Shown piece after piece: positions 37,778 to 50,184 of a stretch of 64,000 bases of DNA. Both the position numbers and the translations under genes were made by a program. The notes below the pieces were generated by a model. The model had not been told where the DNA came from. It made no database searches and saw nothing but the letters and a program-made list of their open reading frames with translations. Position 1 is the stretch's first letter. The number at the start of each line of letters is the position of its first letter. The DNA comes from Gnetum montanum (Eukaryota; Streptophyta; Gnetopsida; Gnetales; Gnetaceae): the NCBI GenBank assembly GCA_015680685.1, contig MNCI01005895.1, positions 926,654 through 990,653 of the forward strand, in the 5' to 3' direction.

Positions 37778-40700
37778 CTATGAGCTTGGTCCTAGCTTCC
37801 CCTTCAACTTCTCTATGTCACTGTTGTGCCTCCAGGAAACTTGCTAGGATCATGAGGAGCTCCTCATCCAGGCTATCAAGGGATTCACATTTTATAGCAT
37901 CAAGACCCTTGGTGATAACTGATAGTAAATCCTCCATCCCCTCTAGTGGGTTCTAGGCCTACACTGTTGGATAAATGTGCTTTATCCAAGGTCTAGAAAG
38001 GTGGTCTGGGTCTTGGGCAACCCATCGCTCATTCTTCCACATCACCTAGAACTCTACAAACTTATTCAAATAACCTAAAAAATGAAACATTCATGTGGAT
38101 TATGATATAGGTATCCTCATGGAGTTTGAAAATCTCTTCTTGAAGTCTAATAGCCAAAGCAATCATCCAATTGAACTTGATGTCATCTATTAGGACCTTC
38201 TTAAAGGTTCACCCCTACGTGATGTTGATCACCTTCTTTTGTGATAATATTTTAGGAAATGCATGGGACCTAAACAAAGGATGTGATGCCTTTACATCAA
38301 GTTTTATAAAGCTATCAATGGAAATTCCAAAGTGGTCCATGCTAGCATCAAGCCACTCCAAAACTTCCTCACGATGACCTGCTTCCTTCATTATTGTGGT
38401 GACAACCTTTGCCCCATCAATGGGGATACCAAATAAGTTGCAAACGGTGCTCTCATCAATCACTATGGAAACTAGTACACCTTGAATGGTGGTGTAAAAG
38501 TGATTGACTTCTTCATTTAAGCAGTCAATGACATTTAGCATCTCTACAATGGGGATGAAAGGGATAGGTGCCATAGATAGATCAAGTAAACCTAAAAGCT
38601 CAATTTTTGCTTGAATGTACCTGCACATCTATCCCCTCAACCACTCCTATGTTGGTACCACCTCACCAAAATTCAAGATGAGGTTATCCTCATGACATCC
38701 TGCAAGTGCTAAGGTGACATTAGTAGAGGTGGAGGATCTTGTAAAGCAACAACCAATGTTTAGCATCAATAGAAGCAAGTCTAAGATGCAATAGAACACT
38801 TAGAATTTTCATAACCATAAAACATTAGAAGCTATAGCCTTTATGTTCATCTTTCTTCTTCTTCTTCAATGTGGTTTAAGCAAAGGTACTAGCTACTAGG
38901 TTCTAATCCAAGGAGCACTTGAAGCCCATCCACCAATTATGTATCATCCTCTCATCCATACACTTCTTGTAAACAAGGTTGAATCTACTAGTATATTCAC
39001 CAAAGTTTCCTCTTAACTATTCATACATAATAGTTCTAATTTGGTGGGCCTTGGTGAATTCATCTAGGATAGATTGAGTCATTACCAAGGTTTGATCATT
39101 AGTGATCAAGCCTTGATCATTGATCCTATACCTACAACAAATTCACAAAATCGATGAAGTTAGGAAAGCTAGTTTAGCCAATAAAGTTAAAAAATATAAA
39201 AATACTACAACAACCATGCTTACTCTTGTAGATGGAACATGGTGTCAAGTGGATTCTGGAACAATGTGTGGGCTCTATAAGCCACCATTAACATATTATC
39301 ACCATTATACTATCTATACTCTGGCATAGTCTAGATCTTCGTGAGGAAGCATGGACTAATTGTGTCTACAGTTCCCCCTACTATCTTAGGAGGTGCATTG
39401 TCAATAATAAACCTAGCAACCAAACTAGATGCCTAAGGCATTAGTGTCTCCACTATGACCCTAGCCACATCCATAAACAAGTGTGACCATAGCATCACAC
39501 TAAAGTTTTAAAGGATGTAAGCAAGGAATTCTCTTGTCCCTAGCTAGAACCACAATGAGAAATTGTTCAAGGTCATATTGGATAGATGGGTATTGGCCTT
39601 GGGATGGCCAATGTAGCATAGGATGCCAACTAACTTTACATTGATGAGTATGGGCTTCAAAAAGACCCTACATGGCAAAGCAAAAATATTAGAACTAATC
39701 AAAACTTTTTAACAAGTTTGTAAAAACATTCTAGTTAGGGATGAAATTAGCCTCTATAAAAAGCTCTAAGGTGTTTATTGAAAGTTTCTTAAGAAATTCG
39801 TGATAGCACAATTACAACCTTTTATAGCCTCATACATTAGCCAAAACATTATAGCCTAAATAGCATATCAAGTGACACAACCAAATTTAGAGCCTAGAAA
39901 ATAGCCATTAGCATAAACATTACCAAAAATAGAAAAAATTACTTGTAACCTTCAAAAAAAATTTAGAACATGATAGACATTTTAGAACATTTCCAAAGAC
40001 ATGAAAGTTAATAAGAGAAGCCTCTACACATGTCAATCACATCCATCTCCAAAGGGGTAAATTTCTACAACCAAAATTTTACCTTATTCACACATCATTA
40101 ATAAAAATTCATCTAAGCTCTAATTTTAGTGATTCCATCATAGAAGGAATCCTAAAATCATAAGCCTTTCAACCATAGCCATTACAACCATGGAAAACAT
40201 AACCACATTTACACCAAGCATAACCAAAATTAGCAAGAACTATATCTATCACCATTAACCCCATTCCACATAGGATTGGAAGAAAATTTGCCAAAACTTA
40301 GTTTGAGCTCCAAACAAAGTGATTCTACCACTACTTGAAAGCTTAAATCAAGCTCTACATTCCCATACTTAATAATAATTCCAAACCCTTTTTTTTCAAA
40401 AAAAAATTCATGAATTTGAATGAAAATATAAAAATGGCATAAACCCCTTTTTGACACAAGTCTAATAAAAAATTCATTTCAAATCCAAAAAAAGTGATTC
40501 CACCTCTGTTGGAAAGCTGAAGCCAAGACCCACCCATCCATAACCAAAAATTAGCCAAAACCTCTACCATTACATTAGGAAAATTCATGAATTTACATGG
40601 AATTTTGAAAAATGACATAAAAAACCTAACTACATAACCTCATGAAAATGACCATAAAATCGTCTTTATTAACCCAAATTGAATGAGAAGGTAGCCATTG

Positions 40701-41517
40701 GAAAGCTTAAACATAGGGCTACAAACTTATGCATTAAATTTTACAAATATGTAGCTATTTACTTAGGGTAAAATACATGATGTTGCTTACTTTTTTCATG
40801 TAAAAATCACCAAAAAGCTAAAAATTCATAAAACCCAATTAAACATAGCCATAAAAAATAGTGAAAATAGCTAAAATAATTGATACCCATTTAAAAACAC
40901 ATCAAAATAAGGGGGAAATATTTTTTTGAAATACTTCATCCTAGATCTAAGAAAAATGGCCCTACCCACTGTGCCTTGCACCCCTCCTCACCCCCCTCCC
41001 TCTCGAAAAAACTTTTTGGAAAAAAGCATGAAAATAGCAAGCCTAATTTTAGAAACCAAATATACCAAGGCCAAAACAATGAAAAAATCATAGATATACA
41101 TAGAAATAGCTAAGATAAGTGGTAGTATTTTATCATAATTTTTTTCTACTCCCTCTATTAGCATAGATTTAAAGAAAATGCCCCCACACATGGCAAGAAA
41201 AATAAGAAAAATAGCTAGAAACCAAAGCAAAAATGGTTAGAACTGCCTACCTTGGAGTAGTAATAGAGGAATCCTAGATTGAAATGTGTATATAGCCCTA
41301 ATAGGTCCCTTGAATGCTTTTCTATCTTTAGAATTCTTAGATTCCAACTCTTTCCTCCATGCTACTTAGGCACCATTGCAAGCCCAACGCTGGGAATGGT
41401 TGAAGTGTGAGAAGAATAGGGGTTCAACGCTAGCTGTAGGGAAGACTAGGTGTTTCCATGTCGACAATTGATGTTTTCTACTGTAAAAATATCTTCTAGA
41501 GCTCTCAACCAATGCAC

Positions 41518-41525
41518 TATTTATG
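41518..41525 (-). promoter_or_regulatory. TATA-like box of antisense gene B
   Basis: CATAAATA on the minus strand lies 149 nt before the ATG of exon 1. The corresponding box in copy C (TATAAATA) lies 139 nt before its ATG. The region between them shares little else, so the spacing looks conserved. Confidence 0.45.
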
Positions 41526-41539
41526 TAGAATGATGATTA

Positions 41540-44500
41540 TGGTTGAAACTTATGAAATTTCATAATAAAAACCACATCTAAACCTAAATGTCCATGTCTA
41601 AGCCTCAATTGCCAATTGAATGCACCATGACTCCCAGTGCACTAAAGTGCAAAGGGGGGAAAGTCTGAGTGGGAAATAACTTCACTTTTCAAATTTTAAA
41701 ATTTTTGGGCAATGGGTCCCACCAAAGGCCTTAACTCCTAGCTTGGAAATTGCATCAACGTTGGGTTTTAATCCTTTGAACACATAAAGCCATAACCAAA
41801 CCTTAAATTCCATGCATTTACATAGGGGATATCATGCCCAGCATGGATACATAACTCTCACTTCATAAAAACCATTGAAACATAGCTATTTTGCCACTTT
41901 TAGTAGCTAAAATCTACCTTCTTCAACCCTAAGTTCCCAAGAGGGGATAGACATTGACAAAACTAGATAACTTGGGTTTCCATGCTAGGGTAACCATACC
42001 CAACATGGAAGAAGGGGGTAACATCCATTCTTATTTCCCAACACCCATCTAGTCCAAGTTTGACACTTGGAGTAGACCCACATAACTTAAAACCCTTCCA
42101 AGCACCCCTGGAAACCCTAGAGCCTCACCAAACCTTGTCAAAAGTGGTCAAGACTTTCAGATTTGGTAGTTCCATCCTAGGGAAGGCCTTATCACACTAG
42201 GAATCACAACCCAAGCATGGGTGGATGGGGGGAAGATAAAATTTTCCCAAATTGACTACCTAGTAGCCATTTCTCACAGCCTAGTACCCCCTCATAGTCT
42301 TTGGTAACCTAGATTGATCCTTAGACAAGTTGATATTCCATTCATGGCTTTTTCCATGCTAGTGAATCATCCCTTCATGTTGCCTAGTGTGGATCTAATT
42401 TGGAAACCTAGTAAAATGCAAGAAAATCTAAGTTATAACCCAAAACATTCAAATAACTTATCTTGGAAATCCCTAGACCCTATTGAAACTCTCTGGATCT
42501 TTCAAAAACCACAAAAGTAGTTTAAAATGGCATGAAACTAGCATCCCTTTCTCATCCATGCTAGGGCCATCATGCCCAACATGAAAGAAGTGAAACGAGA
42601 TTACATGAGCCACCTAGGAGCCTCAAAACTAATGGATCTTAACACTGAGCATTGACCTTCACCACTGAAAACACCAAAGGATGACATGCATGGTCAATTG
42701 GATATTGAACTAGTGTAGATCTAACTTTCTTGGATCTTCCATGATTCCTAGTGTGCAAACAAGGTGGATGGAGCTAACAAGGTCAGTGGGGAATCCCAAA
42801 TGCAAGAAAACATCATCAAATTGACTAGTACTAATGTTGGAACCTTGACAGCCACTAGAATGTCAAACATTAACAAAACTCAACTCTCTATGGTTCTTCA
42901 ACACTGAGCATCCCATTCCTAACATGGATGAAAGGGGGAAAGCCAAAACTATTAAATTTTTCATGCAATGTGACTTCCAAAAGCAACCCAACCCTTTCAA
43001 AAGTCATCTATAATAGTTTAAACCTACCCCCCTTGGATTCGACATGTTAAGGAGGATCCCATCCATGCTAAGAATCCTAGCATAGGGAACCCTAAAACCC
43101 TCTCAAAGCCCTCAAAGTGACTATATTTTGACTTGAGGCATTAATAGTCCACATTGGCGACCCTATGGACATACATGCATAAACCAAACTATCAAAAATT
43201 AGTAAAAAAAGGCATAGCTTCCTAGTTCCTCCACACTATAACCCACCTCTTCCATACTAGCTAGCATGGATGTAGTGGTAAAATTTATGGGGGGGGGGGG
43301 GGGGGGGNGGGGGGGTAAGGGGGCACTCAAAAATAGCCTTTAGGTACCTCAAACAAACATTGAAAAGCCTTGTGTACATCCTAGGACCCCGTCTACTCAT
43401 CATAGAACCCTTAGACTCTTCAAAATTAACCATGAATAGTTAAAATGATGGGCCCCTTAATATTTCACACTAAGCACAAGAAACCTAGCATGGAAGAAAT
43501 GGAGGAAGCTTAAAACCCATTTACCAACCATTGAAACAACCAATTTTTAACACTGGGCATCAACAATCAACACTAATAGCCTTAGAGACCCATATGAATG
43601 ACCAGAAATGACAAAAAAATAGTAGAAAACAAATTTTCTTTGCTCTTCCACACTGGAAGCCACCTCTTTCATAGTATTCAAAATGGAAGAAATGGAGAAA
43701 GCTTCCAAAAAACCTAGAAAACCTCCAAATTAACCAGTATTAACCTTAAACCCTAGTCCTTGACCCTAGCAAGCCTAGGAGCACACATGCATAATTGATT
43801 GAGGTCAAAATTGGTCTAGATGTAAGATTTCTGATTCCTCCATGTTGGGGAGTCTCTCTTCCATACTATTCAACATGAAGAATGAAAGGGAGACATATTT
43901 GAGGCTCATAGACACCTCAAAATAACATCAAATGATCTTACATGCATCTTAGAACCTTGTCAACACTCACTAGAGCCTTCAAACCTTATGAAACTGATTC
44001 CAAATGGCCAAAAAGCTACTCCCCCTAGTCTTCCATGATAATCGTAGCATTTCCAATGTGGAAAATGAGGGAAAATCAAAAACATTCAAAACTACCAAAT
44101 TTTGATCTAAAACCCTAGCTCTTGATCCCAGTAACTCTAGGAGCTAACATGCATAGATGATTGTGACCTGAATTGGCCTAGATATGATATTCTTGCCCCA
44201 TCCCTTCTAGAGAAGGTTCCTTCCATGTTGAGCAACATGGAAACAAAGGGGGAAAGCTACTTTTCTACTTTTGATGGCAAGATGACATTATCGAAGACCA
44301 AAAATCGATGTTGAAGAGGCCTAGGACCTCATAGCCATAAAATTATGTTTCTTTGACCTCATTTTAGTCTCCAAAATTTATTTCCCCCAATATTTCACAC
44401 TAGAGTAACTCCCCCAATGTGGAAATAGGGGGGTAAGACCTTAGGTACCCTTGACTGGCCTCCAAACATGATCAAAATCAACTAGAAACTTGCAAAATCA

Positions 44501-45120
44501 TGATCTACAACCATAGGGGCCTAGAAATATAAACAATGTGCTTCCAAATCATCCTAAATCCATGGAACAAGTGTTCCCCTATTCCTCCATACTATGGATG
44601 CTATGATTAGTCTGGAAGAAGTGGGAAAGCCATTTCAACATTTTTGACACCCAAAATTTACTCAAATAGTCTCAAAATGAAGCTAGGGGATGCACAACTT
44701 CCAGATTTGGATTCTGGCTACCTCTTTGACCAAGTTTGATATTTTTTTACTTGGATTTTGGTTTTCCATTTTCATAAACCTTTATTCCATTCTATTCAAG
44801 GTGGAAGTAGGGGTGTTAAACTCCAAAACCTTCTTTCTGGCCTTTACCAACCTCTGAAGTGCCTAATTTTAATAGCTTTATCCCTATGCTAGCTTAGGAA
44901 GGCCCCAAAACCTTAATTTTTGACCTCTGGATGCTCCAAAATTCACTTTCCTTAGTTTCCACACTAAGGGTCCCTTCTTCCATGCTAGCCAACGTGGAAA
45001 TAAGGGGGCCCAGCATGGAACCCTTAAAACTCTTAATTTTTGGATCTAAATAGACCAAAAATAGCCCTAATGGATGTCCAAACTTACTTAGTAGCCTTGT
45101 AGCCTTAAACCAAGGCCCTC
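41540..45120. repeat. Degenerate 200-300 bp tandem array with TTCCATGYTRG..CATGGAA hairpins
   Basis: Unit landmarks recur: a 'gcacacatgcataa' word (42690, 43163, 43786, 44143), then 'ttcctccacact', then 'cttccat(g/a)ctag..a(a/g)catggaag' followed by a G-rich end. The clearest hairpin is 44221-44242, with 10-bp perfect arms TTCCATGTTG/CAACATGGAA and a 2-base loop. The array lies between the TATA side of the antisense gene and the minisatellite before pol. No coding signal is present. Similar CATGGAA words occur in the element's own 5' LTR. Confidence 0.65.
43289..43315. other. Poly-G tract with a single N
   Basis: About 27 G with one N at 43308. It derives from the G-rich end of an array unit (compare aaggggg and aggggggt elsewhere in the array). 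Its true length is uncertain in the assembly. Confidence 0.9.
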
Positions 45121-45399
45121 TAAGGCCTAAAACTAACAAAATCTAACTCTTTCTAATCCATATTAGCAAAATTTGACAATATGTAGCCTATTTTTCTTAA
45201 TTTAGCCTTATAACGTGATGTTTTGACTTAGTTTTGGCCTTGTGTTGCATTAGTAAACTTTTTGGCCTTTTTTTGGCCTTTACATACCCTTACATTTTCC
45301 TTTTTTACATTATTATAGCCTTATTTACCTTTTTTAAGCCTTTGATTGGTATCAGGCAATGGGGTTTGACTTTCCCTTGCAATTGTTGGATACCATGTG

Positions 45400-45490
45400 A
45401 CCATGGCCCATTATGGCCTTAAACTAGCATCATCACCCACTATGGCCTTAAACTGGCATCATGGCCCACTGAGGGCTAAAACTAGAAAAA
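45400..45490 (+). repeat. Family minisatellite, block 2 (before pol)
   Basis: Three units: catggcccattatggccttaaactagcat, cacccactatggccttaaactggcat and catggcccactgagggctaaaactag, spaced about 28-32 bp. It sits immediately 5' of the pol reading frame. Confidence 0.85.
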
Positions 45491-45849
45491 TTATGATCCT
45501 TGTTAACCATTTGTAGCCTTATTTCTCATACTTTCCTTTTTTGGCCTGGGTTTAACCTTTATTTTTCCTTTATTGCACTTTTTTTCTTGTTTTTACCTTA
45601 TTTATAACCTTAGATAACCTTGTTTACATTAGAATAGCATGAATTTGCATAATTTTATGGCATTTTAGCATTTTTTATTCACTTTTACCTAGGTGCCACT
45701 TAATATGCTTTTGGTTGACATGTATGATCAAAGTACGAGTACCTAGGAGTACATTAGTCTACCTTTGAGCCTAAGTGGGCCTCACAGTGATGTAGAATAG
45801 TATATTAGCCCTAATTGCCTAGATCTTGAGCCTGAGAGTCTTGTCAACT

Positions 45850-47170
45850 AGGTAGTCTTGATAGAGAAACCTTTAGAATGGCCTAAAAACCTAGTAAAGA
45901 CCCTTGACTTAGAGGTGGATAACATAACTAAAGACTCTCTGGTTGAGGTTCCTACCACAACACATAGTGGTGAGGAGAAAACCCTGAAACTAAGTTCCTC
46001 ACTAGAACCTCAATAGGCTCAAGATATCACCAAGGTCCTACAAGGCAACATTAAGATCACTGCCTAGTCATATGAAGATATGTCAAGCCTAGACCCACAT
46101 TTGGGCTAGCATAGCATCATACTTGATCCTATTATTAGACTAGTTAAGTAAAAAGTGTGCAAGATTATATTTAATTTGGCCTTGGTAGTTCATGATGAGA
46201 TCTCAAATCTATACCAAGCTAGTTTTATTAGGGCTATCAACTAAGCAGAATGGATGTCCAACATAGTGGTAGTGCCTACCAAAAATGGGAGTCACCATAT
46301 TTGCATTGATTTTCAAGATCTAAATATAGCAACTATTAAGGATGACTTTTCTTTACCTAGTATTGATCAACTTATGGATACTACAACCAAACATGCCTTA
46401 TTGTCCTTCATGGATGGATTCCTAGGATATAACCAAATTAGGATCAACCTAGAATGTAGGAGCAAAGTACCAAAGAGCAATGACATATATATTTAGCGAT
46501 TACATGTTAGGTTTTCTCAATGATTACATAGAAAATATAGTCATTAAGTCTAAAGTGGTTGATGACCATGCTAATGACCTAGACCTTGTGCTTAAATGAT
46601 AACTCAATTATGAGCTTAGGCCCAATCCTAAGAAATGTGTCTTCGATGTCAAGACAGGTAAAATGCTTGGCTTTATAGTATCTAAGTAGTGATACATGTT
46701 GATCCTAATAAGGTTAAGGCCATATCCAAATTAGTAGTGCCTACCAACCTTAAGAAGCTTTAGGGCTTACAAGGTACATTATAGTTTATTCATATGTTTA
46801 TCACTAGGCTTACAGATAAATTACAGCCCATGTAGCACTTACTTAAGAAAGGGGTTCACTATGAGTGAATGGCTCAATGCCAAGAGGCTTTTGAAAACCT
46901 TAAGCAAGAGTTGGCATAACTATCAACAATGTATCCTTTACAAGAGGGTAAATCGTTTTACATATACCTTGCCATCTCCAACACATCCATTTCCTCTCTA
47001 CGCATTTAGAAACATGATGAAAAAGCAAAGATGCCAGTATACTACCTTAGTCATAGATTAGTTCCCCATGAGACTTGATACACTAAAGTGGAGAAGTATT
47101 TTCTAGCACTAATCTTCTCATTGAAGAAGTGGAGACACTATCTTTTCAAAAAGTAAGTTAACATCATTTG
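45850..47170 (+). pseudogene. RT-RNase H relic of Ogre-like element B
   Basis: The N-terminal lead (SYEDMSSLDPHLG near 46071) matches the same block of the second element. RT core: MSNIVVVPTKNGSHHICIDF at 46254, then KDDFSLPSIDQL and LLSFMDGFLGYNQI to 46440. About 80-90 bp found in the sister copy are deleted at 46450-46465, removing the PFG segment and shifting the frame. The catalytic box is YIEN at 46525-46536, where Tat elements have YVDD, so RT is dead. Thumb and first RNase H remnants continue to about 47170. Confidence 0.75.
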
Positions 47171-47379
47171 CAAAGACAAAGTGCCCAAAGCAATACAGAC
47201 TAATGTTTATGAAAGTAGTCTTCTAGCCTGATGAAAAGCCATAAATATGGAGTTTGATCTTCATTACATCTCTCAATCCTCAAAGAAAGGTTAAGCTATA
47301 GCTATACAACTCACAGTTTCACCTATTGATGACCAAGTAGCCAGAAATACTAAGTTCCCTAATGGGCACATTAACATCA

Positions 47380-47850
47380 TTAGCTAAGTACCCAAGGATT
47401 ATGAGGTGGTCATGTACTTTAATGGAGCTTCAACTACCCATGGAATCAATGCCACTACCATCATAACATTTCCATCTAGTGAAATCGACTCCTTTGCCTA
47501 TCATTTTAACTTTCTGTGTGCTAACAACATAATGGAGTATGAGGGTTTAATCAGAGGGATGATGGTAGCTTGAGACTTAGGAATTAAGTGCTTAATGATC
47601 AAGTCAATTCATAACTTGTGGTTAACTAAGTAACTAAGGTCTATGCATTTAAATCCAAACACTTGCAACCTTATTATGACCTAGGGAAGCAACTAGTACA
47701 ACAGTCTATAGACATTGATATCCAACATATACCTGGAAATAAGAATGTTATAGTCAATGCAATCGCAATATTAGCCCTTATTGTTACACCATATGTGTTT
47801 AGTAAGTTATCCATCATAATTGTAGATTGTGCTATTCCCATCACATAGAA
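47380..47850 (+). pseudogene. Second RNase H (aRNH-type) relic of element B
   Basis: MYFNGASTTHGINATT at 47411-47460 is the start of an RNase H fold in which the first Asp (YFDG) is Asn at 47421-47423. Then FLCANNIMEYEGLIRGMMVA (about 47508-47569) keeps the Glu region, and HIPGNKNVIVNAIA near 47725 is the C-terminal box. A second RNase H between the RT-linked RNase H and integrase is a known trait of Tat-lineage elements. Loss of the Asp indicates inactivity. Confidence 0.7.
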
Positions 47851-48069
47851 CACTGAGGATACCTTTTTGGTCATTGTCCATACTACTCTTGCTAGGGAGT
47901 GGTATGACGATATCAAATTTTACCTTATGCATGAAGAATCCTCACAAGGCCTAACTACTACTCAAAAGGACACTGTATGCAAACACTTGAAGTTGTATGT
48001 CATCGTAGGTGATAATACATGATGTCAACAATCCTATGATGGCATATTAATAAAGTTCCTAGGTAAAAT

Positions 48070-49138
48070 TGAAGCTAGAATAGTCCTAGGGAAGGTTCAT
48101 GAGGGTGTTTGTGGAGGACATACAGGACCTAGAGCTATGGCAGCTAAAATGAGATGGTTAGGCTACTACTAGCCCCATATGAAAAGTGATGTGACATGTG
48201 CCAATGGCATAGTAACCTGATACACATATCACCAATTGAGTTTCATGCAACTTAGATCACTTGGCCATTTCAACAATGGGGGTTGGATACTATTGGACCT
48301 ATAACGCCTAAGTCTTCTAAAGGTCACAACTTCATCATTATGATAATCGAATACTTTACTAAGTGGGTTGAAGCTATTTCCCTAAGAAATACTACATCTA
48401 AGCAAGTCTACAAATTTATCCTAGATAACATTATAGCCCATTTTGGCATACCCATAACCATAGTTATAAACAATGGATCAAAATTTAGCAACCATGAAAT
48501 GAAAGATTTCTATCACAACCTAGGAATTAAGCATTCTTTCTCATCATCTTATTACCCTCAATCCAATGGACAAGAAAAAGAAAGTATCAAGGGCATCATC
48601 AACTTACTTAAAAAGATGCTCAATAATAGTAAGTGCAAATGGCATGAGTAGCTCATCCATGCACTTTGGACCTATCATACAACTTACCACATGGTAACTA
48701 GTGCAACCCCATATAGCATGCTCTATGGTTCTAAAGTAATTTTACCTCTTGAATTTTAGGTGCCATCACTCCAAGTAGCCTTGAATAACTTCATCAATGA
48801 TGAACAAAATAAGGAGTTGTAGACAGTTTCCCTAGACTCAATGGAAGAGTAGCATATGAAAGCATGCACTCACATTGAATAGTATAAAGAGAGACAGAAG
48901 AAATAGCATCACCATAACTGACCATGCATAAGATCAAGGAGGATGACTTGGTCCTCAAAGCCATCTGTGATCATGTAGATAAATTCTTAACCAACTAGAA
49001 AGGGTCCTTGCTTGTTACCAAAGCCTATGAGAATGGAGCATTTAGGATAGCTAACATGAATAAGAATGAGTTATCCAATACGGTCAATCATTCCTATCTG
49101 AAGACATATTACATGTAGCCAATGATCATCAACAAGTG
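48070..49138 (+). pseudogene. Integrase relic of Ogre-like element B
   Basis: The zinc-binding part VHEGVCGGHTGPRAMAAK at 48085-48150 is followed by YY.P and a decayed Cys pair. In the core, MDTIGPITPKSSKGHNFIIM at 48283 keeps the first Asp. The second Asp of TDNG is Asn (VINNG, 48469-48471). YYPQSNGQEKES near 48550 keeps the third acidic residue. A GPY/F-like block (LLVTKAYENGAFRIA) lies near 49010. The frame ends at about 49138 in both elements just before the minisatellite. It is inactive. Confidence 0.75.
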
Positions 49139-49139
49139 A

Positions 49140-49265
49140 GCTTGCTTACAATGGCCCACCAAGGCATAAAAATGATACATAGCCTACCAAGGCATTAAAT
49201 TGGTACCATGATACACTACAACCTTAAACTGGCACCACGACTTACCAAAGCCTTAAACTAGCAAA
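49140..49265 (+). repeat. Family minisatellite, block 3 (after integrase)
   Basis: Three to four decayed units (aatggcccaccaaggcataaaa; catagcctaccaaggcattaaattggtacca; actacaaccttaaactggcacca; cttaccaaagccttaaactagca). It begins 2-5 nt after the integrase stop. Confidence 0.8.
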
Positions 49266-50184
49266 CTTGGTAACCTAAGTAGCTTGGTTTTATCATTTCA
49301 TGTGGCCTATATATGCATTATAATGTTATAACATGCTTTGTTTACTTGGTATTCTTGTCCTCTTGGTGTTGTATTTGCTGGATGAAGCCTGAAGCCATCG
49401 CAAGGGTGCAACTCATTATGGAAGCAAGTCACCACATGACCTTAATGTGTAAGATTTGGTAAGTTTATCCTACTATGTCAAAAGTTCTTGCATCATTTCC
49501 GTCCATCTAGCACCACTACTTGAACCTAGCCTTGTAACCTTATTATTACCTTTCATACCTTGGATAATGATGTTAACCAATATTTAACATTCATGCACTA
49601 CAGCCATATCTTCACCATACTCCATCTTCAAGTCCACTTGAATGTAACATAGCTCATTCAATTGGAAATCACTAAGTCCATCAAACATAACAAATCTCAT
49701 TCAATGGGATAACCAACAAGTTCGTTGAGTGTAACACAACTTACTCAATGGCAAAACCATGTCAAATTAGCCCTAGCAATGAGACCTAATGAAGGCCTCA
49801 CCCCATAAAAAAATGAGGAAGCAAATTGCAAGAGGCTAAGTGACCAAATAAAGCCTCAAAGCCCAATGGCCAAGGTAACTTTGGAGCAAAGTGATTGGAT
49901 CCTCAAACACATTTCCCAAGTGACCAGCACTTCAAAACATGTTAATACCATGTTTTAGCCATGATGTTAAGACTTGGAATGCATTGTTACCCTTCATAAC
50001 CATTTCTTTGCAACCTTAACATCATCATAGCCTTATCCCAACATCACAAGCACTCTTCGACATGGTTTGACATGACTAGATCAAGTGTGGAAAGGGTACA
50101 TTGGTGGTGGACTTGTAGTGGTGTTTTGTATTTCTTGTTAGTGCCTCTCAAGTCAATCCTCGAGACACCAATAAGAGGGACCAT
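49266..50184 (+). other. 3' untranslated region and polypurine tract of element B
   Basis: No coding signal. A pair of 'tgtaacatagctcattcaatgg / tgtaacacaacttactcaatgg' words (49645-49755) has a counterpart, inverted, at 53120-53220 in the second element. ATAAGAGGGA at 50171-50180 is a plausible polypurine tract directly before the 3' LTR. Confidence 0.55.

Larger units (their letters stand above)
36130..41525 (-). pseudogene. Antisense multi-exon gene inside the Ogre-like element (copy B)
   Basis: Minus strand. TATA-like CATAAATA at 41525-41518; ATG at 41376; exon 1 41376-41251 ends CCAAG|GTAGGC; exon 2 39667-39320; exon 3 from 39131; exon 4 from about 38740 to 37778; exon 5 37701-37538; exon 6 37371-37255; exon 7 from 37155. 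Splicing exon 4-5-6 keeps one frame through GT-AG sites. Exon 2 holds KPILINVKLVGILCYIG, exon 3 holds INDQGLITN and EQLRGNFGEY, exon 4 holds GCHEDNLILN and SHAFPKILSQKK, and exons 5-7 are coiled-coil-like (EEEAQRHVATIVKEEKRHVK; DMIRELQDHKAFMKAQ). The same exons 1-4 recur at 59.7-62.7 kb. Stops (CAG to TAG type) make it a pseudogene. Function unknown; exon 4 recalls plant transposon-associated or mobile-domain proteins, but I could not test this. Confidence 0.65.

Noticed and set aside
36130-41525. A functional host gene that the retrotransposons merely flank
   Set aside because: A second colinear copy sits at the same relative place in the other Ogre-like element, and both copies have several in-frame stops, so an element-borne pseudogene fits better.
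43289-43315. G-quadruplex or biological poly-G element
   Set aside because: It contains an N and lies in a G-rich repeat unit; its length is probably an assembly or homopolymer artefact.
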